In this document: piece by piece, positions 35,263-47,407 of the stretch
Position numbering within the stretch: the stretch's first letter is position 1
How the letters are laid out: each line of letters begins with the position of its first letter
Origin: Perognathus longimembris pacificus
Lineage: Eukaryota; Chordata; Mammalia; Rodentia; Heteromyidae
Direction of reading: 5' to 3'
DNA: 64,000 bases
Assembly (NCBI RefSeq): GCF_023159225.1
Contig: NC_063181.1
Location: 7,647,606-7,711,605, forward strand
Made by a program: the position numbers and the translations under genes
The notes under the pieces: model-generated
Told to the model about the DNA's origin: nothing
The model's database searches: none
What the model saw: only the letters and a program-made list of their open reading frames with translations

Positions 35263-38151
35263 CCCACCCCACTCCAGGAAATCGTTTTGCTTTATTTCAT
35301 CTGTGTGACTCCATCAAAAGTAACTGGACTTCCTACAAGTCATTCTTAAACGTTGAAAGGATCTCACAGGTCCCAGGTAAAATGACACTTACTGGTTTAA
35401 GTAAGTAATTCATGTGACCGATGAGGCCATACACCATACAGCTGGTATCGAACCAGGCCTGAGATAGTCCTGAAGCACTGGATCCTGTCCACACAGAGAG
35501 CAGACATTCAGATGGATTATCAAGCTAAGAAGCAGAGAGTTTCCAGTGGATCTACCCAAGTATTCTAGTGCTTGTCAATGGGCCCTTGTTCCAATCATTG
35601 GCTAGCACAATAATCCTAGAGAAGCTAATCTCCAGTGAACATGTGCCTGCGGGTCTGCCAGAAAGTTCTGGGGACATTGACAAAGCATACCTCAGCTTTC
35701 AACTTACCTGACCCCTACACCAAGGACAATGCATCCCACCCGGGAACCCTGCTTTGCTGTCATTTGGTTAAGCCTCCCATGGCATGCTAGCCAGGGCACC
35801 TCCAAGTGTGTTGACAGGATGTAACCATTCTCAAAGGACCCATGGCTCCAGCAGCTAGCTAAGGCCCAGAAAAGCTCATCCCAGCTCATTAGCCCTTCCT
35901 CCCAGGGCAGAGCCATCCAATTCACCCCAAGTGAGGTACAGGAGAGGGGAGGAGGAGACGCCACATTCCAGCTTCATTGCTTCCCCCCCTTGGTATCAAC
36001 TTTCAAGCCGAGCATCCAGGAAGGCACCTCCATCTAAAGGTGATTTTAGGAAGAAGATGGGGATTTCTAGATGAAGGGGAAGGGCTCTTCTGTTTATGGA
36101 ATGGGGGGGGGACATGCTTTCTGTCTGTGAAAGGTTTGAGGGATGCTTGGGGTTTTGTATTTTGCTTTGTTTGTGATAGATGAGAAATGGGGAGAGAAGG
36201 GAACAGAGAGAAAATAGGGGAAAGGTCTTGAAGAAGCCCAGAAGCATAAACACAGAGTGTTTGTGCCTGGAAGTAAACAGGAACTAATTTGTAGGATGCG
36301 AGTAAACAGGCAGCAGGACCAGTCAGCCAGGGTCCAGGGTTATCACTGAATGAGGTGCTGATTGGCCTCATTCTATATATTGAAAAAAAAAAAAATTCTC
36401 AAATCTGCCAGTATTTTCCCCTTACACAAGTCTAACTGGACACGACAGGAAAATGAACCTTGTGGCTGAAATGAGGCAGTGTGTGGCCTTTTGTACAATT
36501 CCATCTCAAATAAACCAAGTTATAACTGGCGTAGTGTGTTCTTAGTGATCACATCTTAAACTTGTTTCTTCTCTTTCTTCTTTTTTTTTTTTTTTAACAC
36601 TCTTGGCTGTATTAAGAAGGAAAGCGAGAACTGCTTGCAGGGAAGCAAGTTTTCTGAAAAATTGCCGCAGTGCATCATAGGTATAATGTTAAACTGAAAG
36701 ATACAGCTCCCAAGACCTGTGTCAGCCAGCTGCTGGGGGCTCCATTTTGTGGGCTAAGGTGGGACAACACTAAAAGGAACCTAGCCTGCAACAAATTCAA
36801 AGTCATAAGCCGACGCCAGGAGATGCATCTGGTAGAAGAAGGAACAGGCAAAGGTTCAGGTTACCCTCTGGATTTTTTATGACTCACTGGGATGTCTTCA
36901 TACCAGGGACCAGAATGATGGGTTCTGAATGCCCCTCGTGTATTGTGGCACTTCAGTTATTAGGAACCTTATCTTCTGTGACAATTTCGTATAACAACGT
37001 GGCTGGGCTATAGGGTGCCCAGATGAAAGAAAAGGAAGAAGGAAGGAAGGCAGGATAAACATTTCTCTCTTCCTCTCTCCCTCCCTCCACTCTTTCCTCT
37101 CTCCCTCGTTCCACTCTTTCTTCTCTTTCTCCTTTCTCACCGCCCCTCCCCAGACCAAGCCAAAGCAGAACACCAACCACCCCCTGCTGTTCAGAGACAA
37201 AGCACTGACTGCCTGGGGTAGGGAGCAGTGTGCAAAGAATATGGCATCCAACCATGTACACATGGGGCCAGCCTGTCAACATTCTGCCCAGACTTTCTCA
37301 GTCTGCTTGCTGCTGACCCTGTATTGGGGGGGGGGGGTTGGGGGGGCCTTCATGCAAAGGCACTGCAACCCTCCCTAGCGTGCCCTGGCCCAGTTGAAGA
37401 AGCAAACTGGATGCTCACCTCCCAAGCCTGCAGGGCCCAGGCTCCTTCCCCCTCCCTCCTGCCCGATGACCTTGGTCAGGTCACACACAACCCGCCTTCG
37501 TATCAGGTCAGCCCTCCTCGGAGCGTGGCTGGGGGCCCTGCCATCTTCCTGGTTCTCCTGAGCTGCAGGGGCAGCGGACACCCTATTTTCCGCCCCGCCT
37601 GGACAGGGCCCAAGCTGCTGTGTTCTCAGCTGCTTGGGCTGAGATCTGAAGCCGCAGGCCCGTGGGCTGACATCACTGGCTATGCCCGCCACTTCCACCA
37701 AGGCCGTTTATGCTGGCACGGCCCGGAGCGGGGCTGGCGGGAAGAAGAGCGACCCAAACAGCATTAATAAGAGGCAGCTGGGCTTTAAAATCGCCTCGAC
37801 CAGGTGAAGAAACGAAGTCAGATGTTTTTGGAAAGCTTGTTGCAGTGAACCTGTCCAGCTCCTCTCCCCGCGCCCCTGGATCCAAGGCCAACGTGTGAAT
37901 GGATGAGGTCATGTGCCGGCAGGCTGTGAGGTGGGGTCCCCCAGGTGGGGGTGCTCCCTCCCCCCCACCCCCCAGCTCCTCACTCCACCCCAGCCCCAGC
38001 CCTATGGGTGGTGGAGAGAAGGTGGCCGGGATGAACTCTGCAGATTCACCGGAGGGCCCCACAGGTACGCTGTCCAGGCCTGTGGGGTTACGAAGACAGC
38101 CGCCATCTTCAGAGACCAGCAGGGCTGGGTGTGTCCCGCACCCATTCATTT
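35263..38151. other. Mostly unassigned sequence, GC-rich toward the end
   Basis: It contains A and T runs at 36382-36394 and 36579-36595, a purine/pyrimidine mirror-like tract at 37025-37135, a G12 run at 37326-37337 and a GC-rich stretch at 37460-38100. I see no defensible exon. Confidence 0.45.
37025..37135. repeat. Purine tract followed by pyrimidine tract
   Basis: GAAAGGAAGG-type sequence is followed after a short spacer by CTCTTCCTCTCTCCC-type sequence, so the two halves are partly complementary and could fold into a hairpin. Confidence 0.7.
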
Positions 38152-38348
38152 CTTTTTGCCAGTCCTGGGGCTTGAACTCAGGGCCTGGGCTCTGTCCCTG
38201 GGCTTCCTTTTGCTCAAGGCTAGCACTCTGCCACTTGAGCCATAGCCCCACTCTCGGCTTTTTCGGTGTATGTGGTGCTGAGGAATCGAACCCAGGGCTT
38301 CATGCATGCTAGGCAAGCACTCTACCACTAAGCCGCGTCCCCAGCCCC
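38152..38348 (-). mobile_element. IDL-Geo SINE
   Basis: Inverted Geo ('ccagtcctggggcttgaac') followed by inverted IDL ('gaatcgaacccagggc') and ending 'gtccccagcccc'. Confidence 0.93.
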
Positions 38349-38589
38349 CACCCCCGACCCCCGAGCCTATTCTTTCACAGGCTTTCGTTCCCACACTCCA
38401 GCCCTTCCCTGGGTCCAAACAAACCACTAAGAAATTCTGCTGCCCACTCCATCCACTCCATGAAGCCTCTCCTAGCCAGCCTTCCCTCAGAAATTTCCAG
38501 TATTCTCTCTCTCCCCCGACCCTCTCTCCCTCCCTCCCTTCCTCTCCCTCTCCTTTTTTTTTTTTTAATGTTGAAATTGAAGACTTTAT

Positions 38590-38803
38590 TTAGTTATTTA
38601 GTTATTTATTTTTGCCAGTCCTGGGGCTTGGACTCAGGGCCTGAGCACTGTCCCTGGCTTCTTTTTGCTCAAGGCTAGCACTCTGCCACTTGAGCCACAG
38701 CGCCACTTCTGGCCGTTTTCTATATATGTGGTGCTGGGGAATCGAACCCAGGGCTTCATGTATACAAGGCAAGCACTCTTGCCACTAGGCCATATTCCCA
38801 GCC
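38590..38803 (-). mobile_element. IDL-Geo SINE
   Basis: A complete inverted dimer with a TTATTTATTT tail on the left. It is well preserved, so relatively young. Confidence 0.95.
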
Positions 38804-39169
38804 GTCCTCTCCCACTCCTTTACCCTCTCCCTCTCCCAGGAACCGAAGGCATTCAATTTTATCAACTTTCCCAGCAAATGTTCTACCAGCTTAGGCCTGT
38901 CCACCGTAGCAGGCCGCAGCTCCAGCGCTGCAGCCCTACACATCTGCCCAACGCGCCTATGAATCATCATTCCTCCAGGGACAGAGCCCTGGAGGGGAGA
39001 CCTAAGCAAAGGCCCCACCAGCCAGGACTCTGGCCTGCAAGAGGCCACAGTGGTCCATTGGTCAGATGTCACTGAGTGTAGAGTATGCACACAGGGACAT
39101 GAGGAGGGACTCCCAGATTGACTTGTACCCATTAAGAGGTTCTGAGATCTGAGCAAGGGGACACAAACC

Positions 39170-39250
39170 AGGAGTGCCAGATTCTGGGGAGGCTGAGGCA
39201 GGAAGAAGCTAAGGGCCAGCCTAAGTAAGCTCTATACAATTTTTTTTTTC
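39170..39250 (+). mobile_element. B1-like SINE fragment
   Basis: 'ggggaggctgaggcaggaag' is 7SL-like. It is truncated and is followed by a T-rich stretch. Confidence 0.6.
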
Positions 39251-39274
39251 AATTTTCTAACCAGTTGTCTCCAG

Positions 39275-39520
39275 GTGCCAATATCGAATGCCTGTCATCC
39301 TAGCAATCATCCTAGCAACTCAAGAGGCTGAGATCTGAGGAGTGCGGTTCAAAGCCAGCCTAGGCCTAGGAAAGTCTGTGAGACTCGTATTTCCAGGTAA
39401 CCACTAAAGAGCTGGAAGTGGAGCTGTGGCTCAGGTGGCAGAATGCAAGCCTTGAGCAGAAAGCTCAGAGACAGCAAGCACCCAGGCTGTGAGTTCAAGC
39501 TCCAAGACCAGTGCACACAA
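39275..39520 (+). mobile_element. B1-headed Geo composite SINE
   Basis: 7SL-like head, linker and Geo half with 'gctgtggctcaggtggcag' and 'gtgagttcaagctcc'. The hairpin stem is kept as 'ccttgagc' facing 'gctcagag'. Confidence 0.88.
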
Positions 39521-39707
39521 TTATCAGTCTACAAGACACTCTACCCACTGAAAGGCCTGAAGTCTTGAAGAGGGGTACTGTACACCTCCTGAGTCCTAGC
39601 AGGGCATTTGGCATATAGTAGCCACTCAATGAATGTATGTGCAATGAAGCACTGAGCCCTAAAACTTAGCTCCTACTGCTGGTCCCAACAGTCACTTCCC
39701 TCTGATG

Positions 39708-39757
<50 letters not shown>

Positions 39758-40596
39758 GAAAACAAGGGTAGCAGATTGCAGAAGGAAGAAAGGAGTGTCC
39801 AACTGAAGAATGAATGGAGAGACGGGGAGGGGAGGAAGGCCATGTGGCGGCCCACATATACAGGTCTCCCCCGACCTCTGCTCGCCTGGTGTTCACAATC
39901 GCTCCAGTGCTGCCCTGCACCTCCAGGGCGCCTTGTTCCAGCAGTCTGACTCTTTATATTGGGAGGCAGCCAACAACCTCCCATGTCCCTTTGCAAGACC
40001 GGGCCTCGATCCACACAACAGGCCCTCCAGAGCCATCTTGGCTTGATGATGTCCAATGAATCCGAGAGTTCAGTGCGTCCCACCCCCCACCCCCCGCCCC
40101 GACGCACACACAGCTGGCACTGCACGCCCAGACCCACCGTGCAGCTTGTAAACCGGAAGCTGTTCACACTAACAGCCGGGCACTTTTCACAGTGGGGGAA
40201 TGGATCTCTGTTGTTCTATGGGAGGCAGAGAAGGGGGGGGGGTGGACATACTGAGCAGGGAGAGCATTTCGGGGGGACACTGAGCATAGGGGGAAATCAC
40301 CTTCCTGATGATGACTCAGAAACAGGAAGTGGTGACCCAGAGGCCACGCACGCAGGGCGGGCGTGACATCACGTCCCGTCCCGTGGTTGTGTGCGGGCGG
40401 TTTGGGAGGGGAGGGTGGTGGGTGGGTCTCCGGTGTGTCTTTGCTCACGTCCCCAGCCTTCATTCCTGCACTTTCACAAGGGCAGCACCTAGGAGGCTGG
40501 CCTGCCCCTCTGCCTTCTTTCTGCAGAGAAGAAAGCGCGCGCTGACCCCTTCTGACCAAGGACAGAAACATCTTAGCAGACCAGGAGAAGCCAGCA
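39521..40596. other. Unassigned sequence with GA repeat
   Basis: A pure GA run at 39714-39753 is the only named feature. The rest is moderately GC-rich with no recognised exon. Confidence 0.5.
39714..39753. repeat. (GA)n microsatellite
   Basis: Twenty GA units. Confidence 0.95.
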
Positions 40597-40757
40597 TGGC
40601 TGGCAATGTGGCCTAGTGGTAGAGGGCTTGCCTTGCATGCAGGAAGCTCTGGGTTCGATTCCTCAGCACCACATACACAGAAAAAGCTGGAAGTGGCTCA
40701 AGTGAGATATAGATATAGATATAGATATAGATATAGATATAGATATAGATATAGATA
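40597..40757 (+). mobile_element. IDL-Geo SINE truncated by (GATATA)n
   Basis: The IDL half is complete (40597-40680). The Geo half stops after 'ggaagtggctcaagtgaga', where a hexamer array replaces the remainder (40703-40757). The same hexamer occurs in the 20.8-25 kb tandem units. Confidence 0.85.
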
Positions 40758-41616
40758 CATCCTCCTAGCAGTCGCCATGAAGAGCCCCAAGCCCTGGAGC
40801 ACCGCTCAACCCCTCATCCTGACTTAGCCATTGAGAAGGGGGGGCATGGAGGTGGCACACTGGGCACCCAGAAGCCTGGCGGAGAGCAGAGGTAGAGAGA
40901 CACAAGAGCTTCTAGAAAATGTCCAGAACACCTGGGCAAGGGCGGAGACATACCACCACGCGAAGCGTATGGAAACTAGTTGAAAACCGGGGGCCAAGGC
41001 TAGTGTGAGCCCACAGTCCCACTGAGCAACGGGGACCTGGTCTTTCCAGGTTTCCTCAGGCTCTGCACAGAAGCCGCTGGGGTGAGCAGTCTTCTTCCGC
41101 TCCCCCCAGCCCCGGGGCCCCCAGGTGAGGTGCGGCAGCACGGCGGTCAGGAGTGGGGAAGCCCACAGCCCACAGTCGACAGTGCGGGGTGGGTCTGGCA
41201 CAAGCCGGCCACTGCCGTTGCGCTGTCGCCTTTGCCTTTTCCTTCAGGGTCTTCCGGAACGAAAGAAACCAAGCGATCACCAGGCTTGGCAAATCTGTGC
41301 CCATAGTTCTGCCATGCGTATTGCCAGGGAGATGGCACGGCGTGAATCCAGCCAGCAGCTCCCTGCAACCCTGGAGAAATTTTCCCGCAGAAGCTAACAT
41401 TTCCACTGGAAATGGCTTCGGCAGATCGCGTCACGGCCGAGCGGGTGGGGAAGGCTGCTAACGGGTTTGGGCTTTCCATCGGAGTCTTCAAAGTGGTCCT
41501 TGCATGGATCACAGGACAGTTATCAGCTTGATGCCCAAACCCACTGTGTTGTAGACCTCGGACCGGTGAGGCTGATGAAGTGAACGACATCTTGATAAAG
41601 ATGTGTCTTTAAGTAG
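40758..41616. other. Unassigned sequence
   Basis: Moderately GC-rich. Open frames on both strands have no recognisable domain. Confidence 0.45.
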
Positions 41617-41740
41617 AACTTGTAAGCCAGGTACGGCCGCACACTCGGGTCATTCCAGCACTGAGGAGGCTAACAAGGCTGACAAGGACCTCAAGCTCCA
41701 TGTCAGCCTGTGCTACCGAGGAAGACTCTGCCTGGGTAAG
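41617..41740 (+). mobile_element. B1-like SINE monomer
   Basis: 'agccaggtacggccgcacac' to 'aagactctgcctgggtaag' follows a rodent B1 monomer layout. Its tail becomes the GGAT array. Confidence 0.7.
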
Positions 41741-41741
41741 A

Positions 41742-41795
41742 AGGATGGATGGATGGATGGATGGATGGATGGGTGGGTGGATGGAGAGATAGAGA
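41742..41795. repeat. (GGAT)n microsatellite
   Basis: GGAT/GGGT units at a B1 tail. Confidence 0.95.
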
Positions 41796-42856
41796 GATAG
41801 AGAGTAGACAGATTGAGACCTTGCTTTGGAAAAGTTTAAAATGGAATTGTAGTACAATTCCAAAAGGGAAGGACCAGCTCTGGTTGCCATAGGTAACCAG
41901 CAAGCAGGGATAATGGTATGTTAATATATAAAAGGTGGGGGGGTGGGAATCCACATTTCCAGGTTGGAGGGGCAGGAGCATGAATGCCAGAGAAGAGGTG
42001 ACGATCTGGCTGTGTGAAGCACACACACACAGAAGTCGCTCTCAGTATCAGCCAGCGACTATTGCTGAGTAACAAACACCCCCAGGCCTTAGAAACCTTG
42101 GACATCAGCAACCACACATTCCTTCAGGATTGTGTATGTGACCCATGCTTGGCCCTGGGAACTCAGATGGTTTCCATTCCACAGTCATCTTGGGGTGCGG
42201 AGAGCAGAGGACACCAGAGTTCAAAGCTGAGGAGCCTGGCTGGCGTTCCAGAGCTCTGAATTCAAGGGAGACAGGATTGTTTTCGGCCTGCACTGGCCAA
42301 CATCCTAAGAGAAGCTGACCATGTGAGAAGCAAGGCTGGGTCTCTCTGCAAAGTCATGGAGGCTGCAGGGACTTTCTAGGACCCTTCCCTAAATCAGAAG
42401 CCCCACTTTCCTGGAGAGAAGTGTGGCATCAGAGCTGGAGCCTGGATCTAGGGTGTAGGACACCCTAGAAAATAAGAGGCTGCTCACTTCTCGGTCTCCT
42501 CTCACTTCTCAGTCCTCTCCATTCTGTTGGTACATCCAGGTCAGCAGGCTACAAAACACAGAAGCTGCGATCAAGCGTGGGGAAGGAGACGGAGAACGAG
42601 ACAGCGGGAAGACCCACTCCTTTAGGCTACAATAGTAACAGCAAGCGGAAAAAAATAAAATCTCTTGGCCAACTGAGCGCACTTGTCCATGGACCGTGGT
42701 TCCTTTGCCAGTGAGTTCTCTCATCACTTAACTTTCCACTGCTAGAAGAACTCTCCAGAACCAAGACCCTGAGTTTTCCTGATGACCTTGGACCCCTGCA
42801 GATGACAGCTACTGCCCAAGATGTAGCACAAAGCCACAAAAGGTTGCTGATCAAGG
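41796..42856. other. Unassigned sequence
   Basis: A G run at about 41936-41943; nothing else is recognised. Confidence 0.5.
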
Positions 42857-43082
42857 GTACCACGAGCCTGCTGGGAATATGGCCTAGTGGCAAGAGCGCT
42901 TGCCTCCTACACATGAAGCTCTCGGTTCGATTCCCCAGCACCACATGTATGGAAAATGGCCAGAAGGGGCGCTGTGGCTCAAGTGGCAGAGTGCTAGCCT
43001 TGAGCGGGAAGAAGCCAGGGACAGTGCTCAGGCCCTGAGTTCAAGGCCTAGGACTGGCCAAAAAAAAAAAGTACCATGAGCC
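42857..43082 (+). mobile_element. IDL-Geo SINE with 12-bp target-site duplication
   Basis: The element at 42869-43070 is flanked by gtaccacgagcc (left) and gtaccatgagcc (right), with one mismatch. Both halves are complete. Confidence 0.95.
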
Positions 43083-43267
43083 GAGGCTGCACTCGGACAT
43101 TGTCACCACTGGACAAAGACTTAGAACTTAGAACGATCCGTGCTGTCACCACCAAAGGGGGCAGGGACCCCCTGGGGTGGCGTACGCTAATTAACTTGGC
43201 TCTGCTCATTATTTCACAGTGTCTATGCTTAGCCTTGTGTTCAGCTTAAAAGACTACAATTTTTTTT
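43083..43267. other. Unassigned sequence
   Basis: Nothing is recognised. Confidence 0.5.
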
Positions 43268-43508
43268 GCCAGGCACCGGTAACTCACAGCTGTCATCCTA
43301 GCTACTCAGCAGGCCTTGAGATCTGAAGATCATGGTTTAAACCCAGCCCAGGCAGGAAAATCCATGAGACGCTTATCTCCAATGAACCACCAGAAAGCTG
43401 GAAGTGGAGCTGTGGCTTACGCGGTAGAGTACTAGCCTGGAGCAAAAAGAGGAAAAGCCCAAAGGCAGTGCTCAGGCCCTGTGTTCAAACCCCAGTACAG
43501 GAACCATA
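43268..43508 (+). mobile_element. B1-headed Geo composite SINE
   Basis: 'gtaactcacagctgtcatcc' head, 'atctccaatgaaccaccag' linker and a Geo half ending 'tgtgttcaaaccccag'. Confidence 0.88.
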
Positions 43509-43740
43509 GATATTTATGAATTATCCTCAATAAATCTGGAAGTGAAAAAAATAATCGAATCTTTATGTAACCCTGTGCGCCAGGCTGGCCCGGGGGCGGA
43601 GGACTGGGTTTGGTAACCCCCAGGAACGAACGTGTTCCCGCAGCAGGTTTCAGGTAGAGAGGGGTGGGGGGAGGGGAGATGGGGAGGGGGGCTCGTGATG
43701 GACCCGAGGCCTCAGTTCATGGTTCTGTCTAAGGAAAAGC

Positions 43741-43830
43741 TGAGGGAGAGGGAGAGGGAGACAGAGACAGAGACAGAGACAGACAGAGAGACAGAGAGGG
43801 AGGGAGGGAGGGAGGGAGGGAGGGAGGGAT
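43741..43830. repeat. (GAGACA)n-(GGGA)n microsatellite
   Basis: GAGACAGA units change to GGGA units. Confidence 0.95.
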
Positions 43831-44240
43831 GGGAGGGGAGCTGTGTGCTGCCAGGTGTGGCCCCTTGGGGGGTTCAGACGTGAGGGACCCACTCCCCACC
43901 CCGCCATCACCCCAGCCCTTCTCCACCAGGGTTCTGGACTTTTTTTTCCCCCATGTAAATGTCAGCTATGCAGAGCCCCGGGGTGCCCCGGATTGTGGCC
44001 CTGTGATGTGAGGGCTGCGTCACCGGCCGAGTGGGACAATCCCAACTTCCCATGGGACCAGGGCCTGGGGGCGATGGCCAGGTGCCACCGCTGGGGGTGG
44101 GCGGGGGAGGGAGGAGAAGACGCACTCGCAGCGACAACCAGCGCCATCTAGGGGAGCTCAGGGGTAAAACTCGTCTTCAAGCGATGCCAAGCCCAGAGGG
44201 CTGCTCTGCCTGGGCCTTGGTCCTGCTAGAGAGGTTTGCA

Positions 44241-44241
44241 C

Positions 44242-44302
<61 letters not shown>
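44241..44302. repeat. (CT)n-(CA)n microsatellite
   Basis: A CT run passes directly into a CA run. Confidence 0.95.
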
Positions 44303-44305
<3 letters not shown>

Positions 44306-44477
44306 GCACGGTGTAGCTGCATCTGAGGTCCAGTCCCCAGCTCTACACAGCCATCTAACAAGCTCGAGCTCCGCCACGGGCCACAAAACAGCTACAGGCG
44401 ATAGAAAGGATTCTGTGGGGACGGAGAAGGGAACCGCAACAGTGGGAGGGCATTCCTGCAATCCTCGGAAAGGAAGG

Positions 44478-44522
44478 AGGAGGAGGGGTGAGGGGAGGAG
44501 GAGGAGGAGGAGGAGGAGGAAG
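44478..44522. repeat. (GGA)n microsatellite
   Basis: Imperfect then pure GGA triplets. Confidence 0.9.
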
Positions 44523-44820
44523 ACTCATACCTTTCAGTTTAATTAATAGTGCACATTCTCTTCTTGATGGACATAATAATTATACAGATCTGTGGTGTGC
44601 ACCACATGTCAATACACACAAACAGCGTGCCACACACCAACGGGCCGGCGCCGTGACATCACCGGTGATGTGGAGGATGAGGAGCGACACACGCCCTGGC
44701 CCGTGGCTGGTGGGAAGTGGAGGCAGCACGGCCACGAAGGAAGGCTGTAAATCCTGCGGCACATCGGTGACCTTAGCCACTCAGGACGAGGACGCGGGAA
44801 GGGCACAAGCTTGAGGCCGC

Positions 44821-45065
44821 CTGGGCCGAAAGTCAGTGATACCTCAAGCCTGTGATCCTAGCTCCTCAGGAGGCTGAGATCGGAGGATCAAGATCGGAAG
44901 CCAGTCCGTCCAGGACTCCAATTAACCACCGGAAAAGTCAGAAGTGGAGCTGTGCCCCAGTGCTACGGCAACTAGCCTTGAGCAAAAAAGCTCAGAGACA
45001 GTGGCCAGGCCCTGAGTTCAAGCCCCAGGAATGGCATCAGATGAAGAAAAGAAAAAAACAAAAAG
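44821..45065 (+). mobile_element. B1-headed Geo composite SINE
   Basis: 'gcctgtgatcctagctcctc' head, 'actccaattaaccaccgg' linker and a Geo half with an intact 'ccttgagc' stem and B-box-like 'ctgagttcaagcccc'. Confidence 0.9.
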
Positions 45066-45888
45066 GCAAGACACATTGAGTGCCCAGCAAGGTTTGGGCT
45101 GCAAGACATAGAGGAAGAATTGCATTCCGCTACACAACGGTCACGGCGAAGAGCAAGCAGAGGCCCGGGGCCTGCTGGACGGTGGGGGTGTTGGGGCTCA
45201 GAGGTCGGGCGCTGTCACAGAGCCGGGCCTGTGCCCAGCCCCCCTGCTTCCAGTCGCAGTTGATCTGAGAAGCGTTGGTGAACTGCCCTGAAGACCGGGG
45301 ACTCGAACCCACCTGTGAGCCTACAGCAGCACCTGCGGGGCGTGCTTCATAAATCGGGGTTCCCGGTTCTAACGGCACACTCGCTGCAGATGGCTCCCAG
45401 GTAATTTTGACATACAACCTCGTGTGACAGGCCTCTGGCCTGGTGTGTGTGTGTGTGTGTGAGTGTGTGTGTGTGTGTGTGTCTCCCCACTCCCCTCCCC
45501 CCCTTACAGAAGGCTCTGGGCCTGCTTTCCTCTCCAGGAGCCAAGACCCCCCCCCCCCCCCACTGGCTCCTGTTCACACTCTGCAAGACCTGGACACAGA
45601 GGCCCCAGGGCAACCCCCATGGACGGCTGGAAGTTTCCAGGCCTTGAGAGTAAAGAAAAGCACCTATGTGAGTGTGCTACAACTGTGGAGTGGCAGGGGT
45701 GGGGAGGAGAGGAGAGGGGAGGGAAGGGCAGGGGAAGGGAGGGGAACATGTAATATTGAAACAGATCCACAGCAGATCAAGCTAGTGCAAGACACAGCAT
45801 CCCCAGTAGAGGGCAGTGTTGGCTCAAAATTTCTCCCTTCTTTTGCTTGTTCCCGGTATCTAACAGCATGGTCTTAGCCAGTTCAGCG

Positions 45889-45933
<45 letters not shown>

Positions 45934-46115
45934 GCTTCTTATTGTTGCTATTGCTTAAGAAAAAAGGTATTAAGAATCACTCATAAACCCATTGTTTGTT
46001 TGAATCATACAAAGTACATTTCACCATTCAATCCCACCTCCTGAAGCTTGTGGCTCGTATTCTAAACTTTTTACTGAAGTTAAACATACAAATCCACTGT
46101 GCACTCACAAACACA

Positions 46116-46148
<33 letters not shown>

Positions 46149-46268
46149 TGTAAAATACTGTTCCAATCGCTATCCTTGAGCCTAAATCTTTATATAAATA
46201 ATCCTGGCATTACTTTTGTAAAAAGACACAGGATTAAGTCAAAAGATATATTCACTTATCTTTATTTC

Positions 46269-46317
<49 letters not shown>

Positions 46318-46319
46318 TC
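45066..46319. other. Microsatellite-rich unassigned sequence
   Basis: It holds GT runs at 45443-45482, 45889-45933 and 46271-46313, a C run at 45549-45562, GGGGA repeats at 45694-45750 and a CA run at 46112-46146. Val/Cys-rich frames come from these repeats. Confidence 0.7.
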
Positions 46320-46362
46320 AATGCTAGGCAACTATTCTACCACTAGTTACCTATCATCTGGC
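46320..46362 (-). mobile_element. ID-like SINE fragment
   Basis: 'aatgctaggcaactattcta' 'ccac' is the inverted middle of an ID monomer. It follows a GT run that may derive from its tail. Confidence 0.45.
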
Positions 46363-46384
46363 TGGAATTATTTTGCTCTACCCA

Positions 46385-46965
46385 AAGAGAAAAATGTAAG
46401 TGAACACTTGTCCATATTTTACCACCCACATTTTCCTTATCCATTTATCTCTGATGGCTACTTGAAGAGTTTCTTCATTTGGGCCATGGAGAAATGGACC
46501 TAGAACAAGTTATGTTAAGTGAGGTAAGCCAAGCTCAAAGAGACAAATGATGCATGTTTTTCCCAGACGCGGAAGCTAGATCTAAAGTACAATGGGGCCT
46601 GATAAATTATGCGGGGCTCTATCCCTTAACACACAGTCAGAAGAAAGGAGCACGCCTGGAGGGGAAATACTCTTGAACAAAACAAATTCCAGGAAGTGGA
46701 AGCAGCATCGGGGTTTTGGTGGTGACGGTGGTAGTGGTTTGTTTTTGTTTGTTTTTCTTTTTAGGGGGGCAAAGGGGGAGCACCGAAAGGGAGGAAGGAA
46801 AGGTGGCAAATGTAATCTTGGTATTTAGTATACACTAGGTAAAAAATGACCTCTCTGTCTTATGGGCAGGGGCAGGAGGGAGAAACTGGGGGAAAGCAAA
46901 GGAAGGGGTGACATTCTCCAAAAAGAGATATACTTCCTTACTCGATTTATGAAAAGGGAATCATA
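46385..46965 (+). mobile_element. L1 3' end with 5' inversion
   Basis: The left part (about 46400-46485) is ORF2 sequence in inverted orientation ('cattttccttatccattta'). At about 46486 it switches to forward ORF2 end sequence ('gttatgttaagtgaggtaag') and then a G-rich 3' UTR. This head-to-tail switch is the hallmark of twin priming. Confidence 0.65.
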
Positions 46966-46969
46966 TTTT

Positions 46970-47190
46970 AGCCAGGCGCCAGGCGCTCACACTGGTAACC
47001 CTAGTTACTTAGGAAGCTGAAATTTAAGGATCACAGTTCAAAGCCAGCCCAGGCCAGAAAGTCCATGAGACTCTTATCTCCAATTAACCTCCCTGAAACC
47101 TGGAAGTGGCGCTGTGGCGCAAAGTGATAGAGTGCTAGCTTTCAGTGAAAAGCTCAGGGACAGTACCCAGGCCCTGATTTCAATATTATA
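46970..47190 (+). mobile_element. B1-headed Geo composite SINE
   Basis: Head 'cactggtaaccctagttac', linker 'tctccaattaacc' and a Geo half. The end runs into an AT-rich array. Confidence 0.88.
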
Positions 47191-47352
47191 TATATAAATT
47201 ATATATAAATTATAAATATATAATATAGTTACATATTATATATTTATATATTATTAAGATATTATATTCATGTTACACATTTATATTATATATTATTATA
47301 TATTATATATTTACATATTATATGTATACATGTATATTATATTTATATATAG
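47190..47352. repeat. AT-rich simple sequence
   Basis: Irregular TATA/TTATAT sequence of 160 bp seeded at a SINE tail. Confidence 0.9.
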
Positions 47353-47407
47353 CAATTATATTTGTACATGCAAATTCTAAGAACGTTTATTTTTTTAATG
47401 CTACTGT

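Larger units (their letters stand above)
43509..44820. other. Low-complexity-rich sequence
   Basis: It contains GA/GACAGA/GGGA repeats at 43741-43830, (CT)n-(CA)n at 44241-44302 and (GGA)n at 44478-44522. No exon is recognised between them. Confidence 0.55.

Noticed and set aside
37228..37767. 179-residue plus-strand frame
   Set aside because: It runs through a poly-G tract and has no recognisable domain or splice structure.
45443..46503. Val/Cys-rich frames around 45.4-46.5 kb
   Set aside because: They are translations of GT/CA microsatellites.
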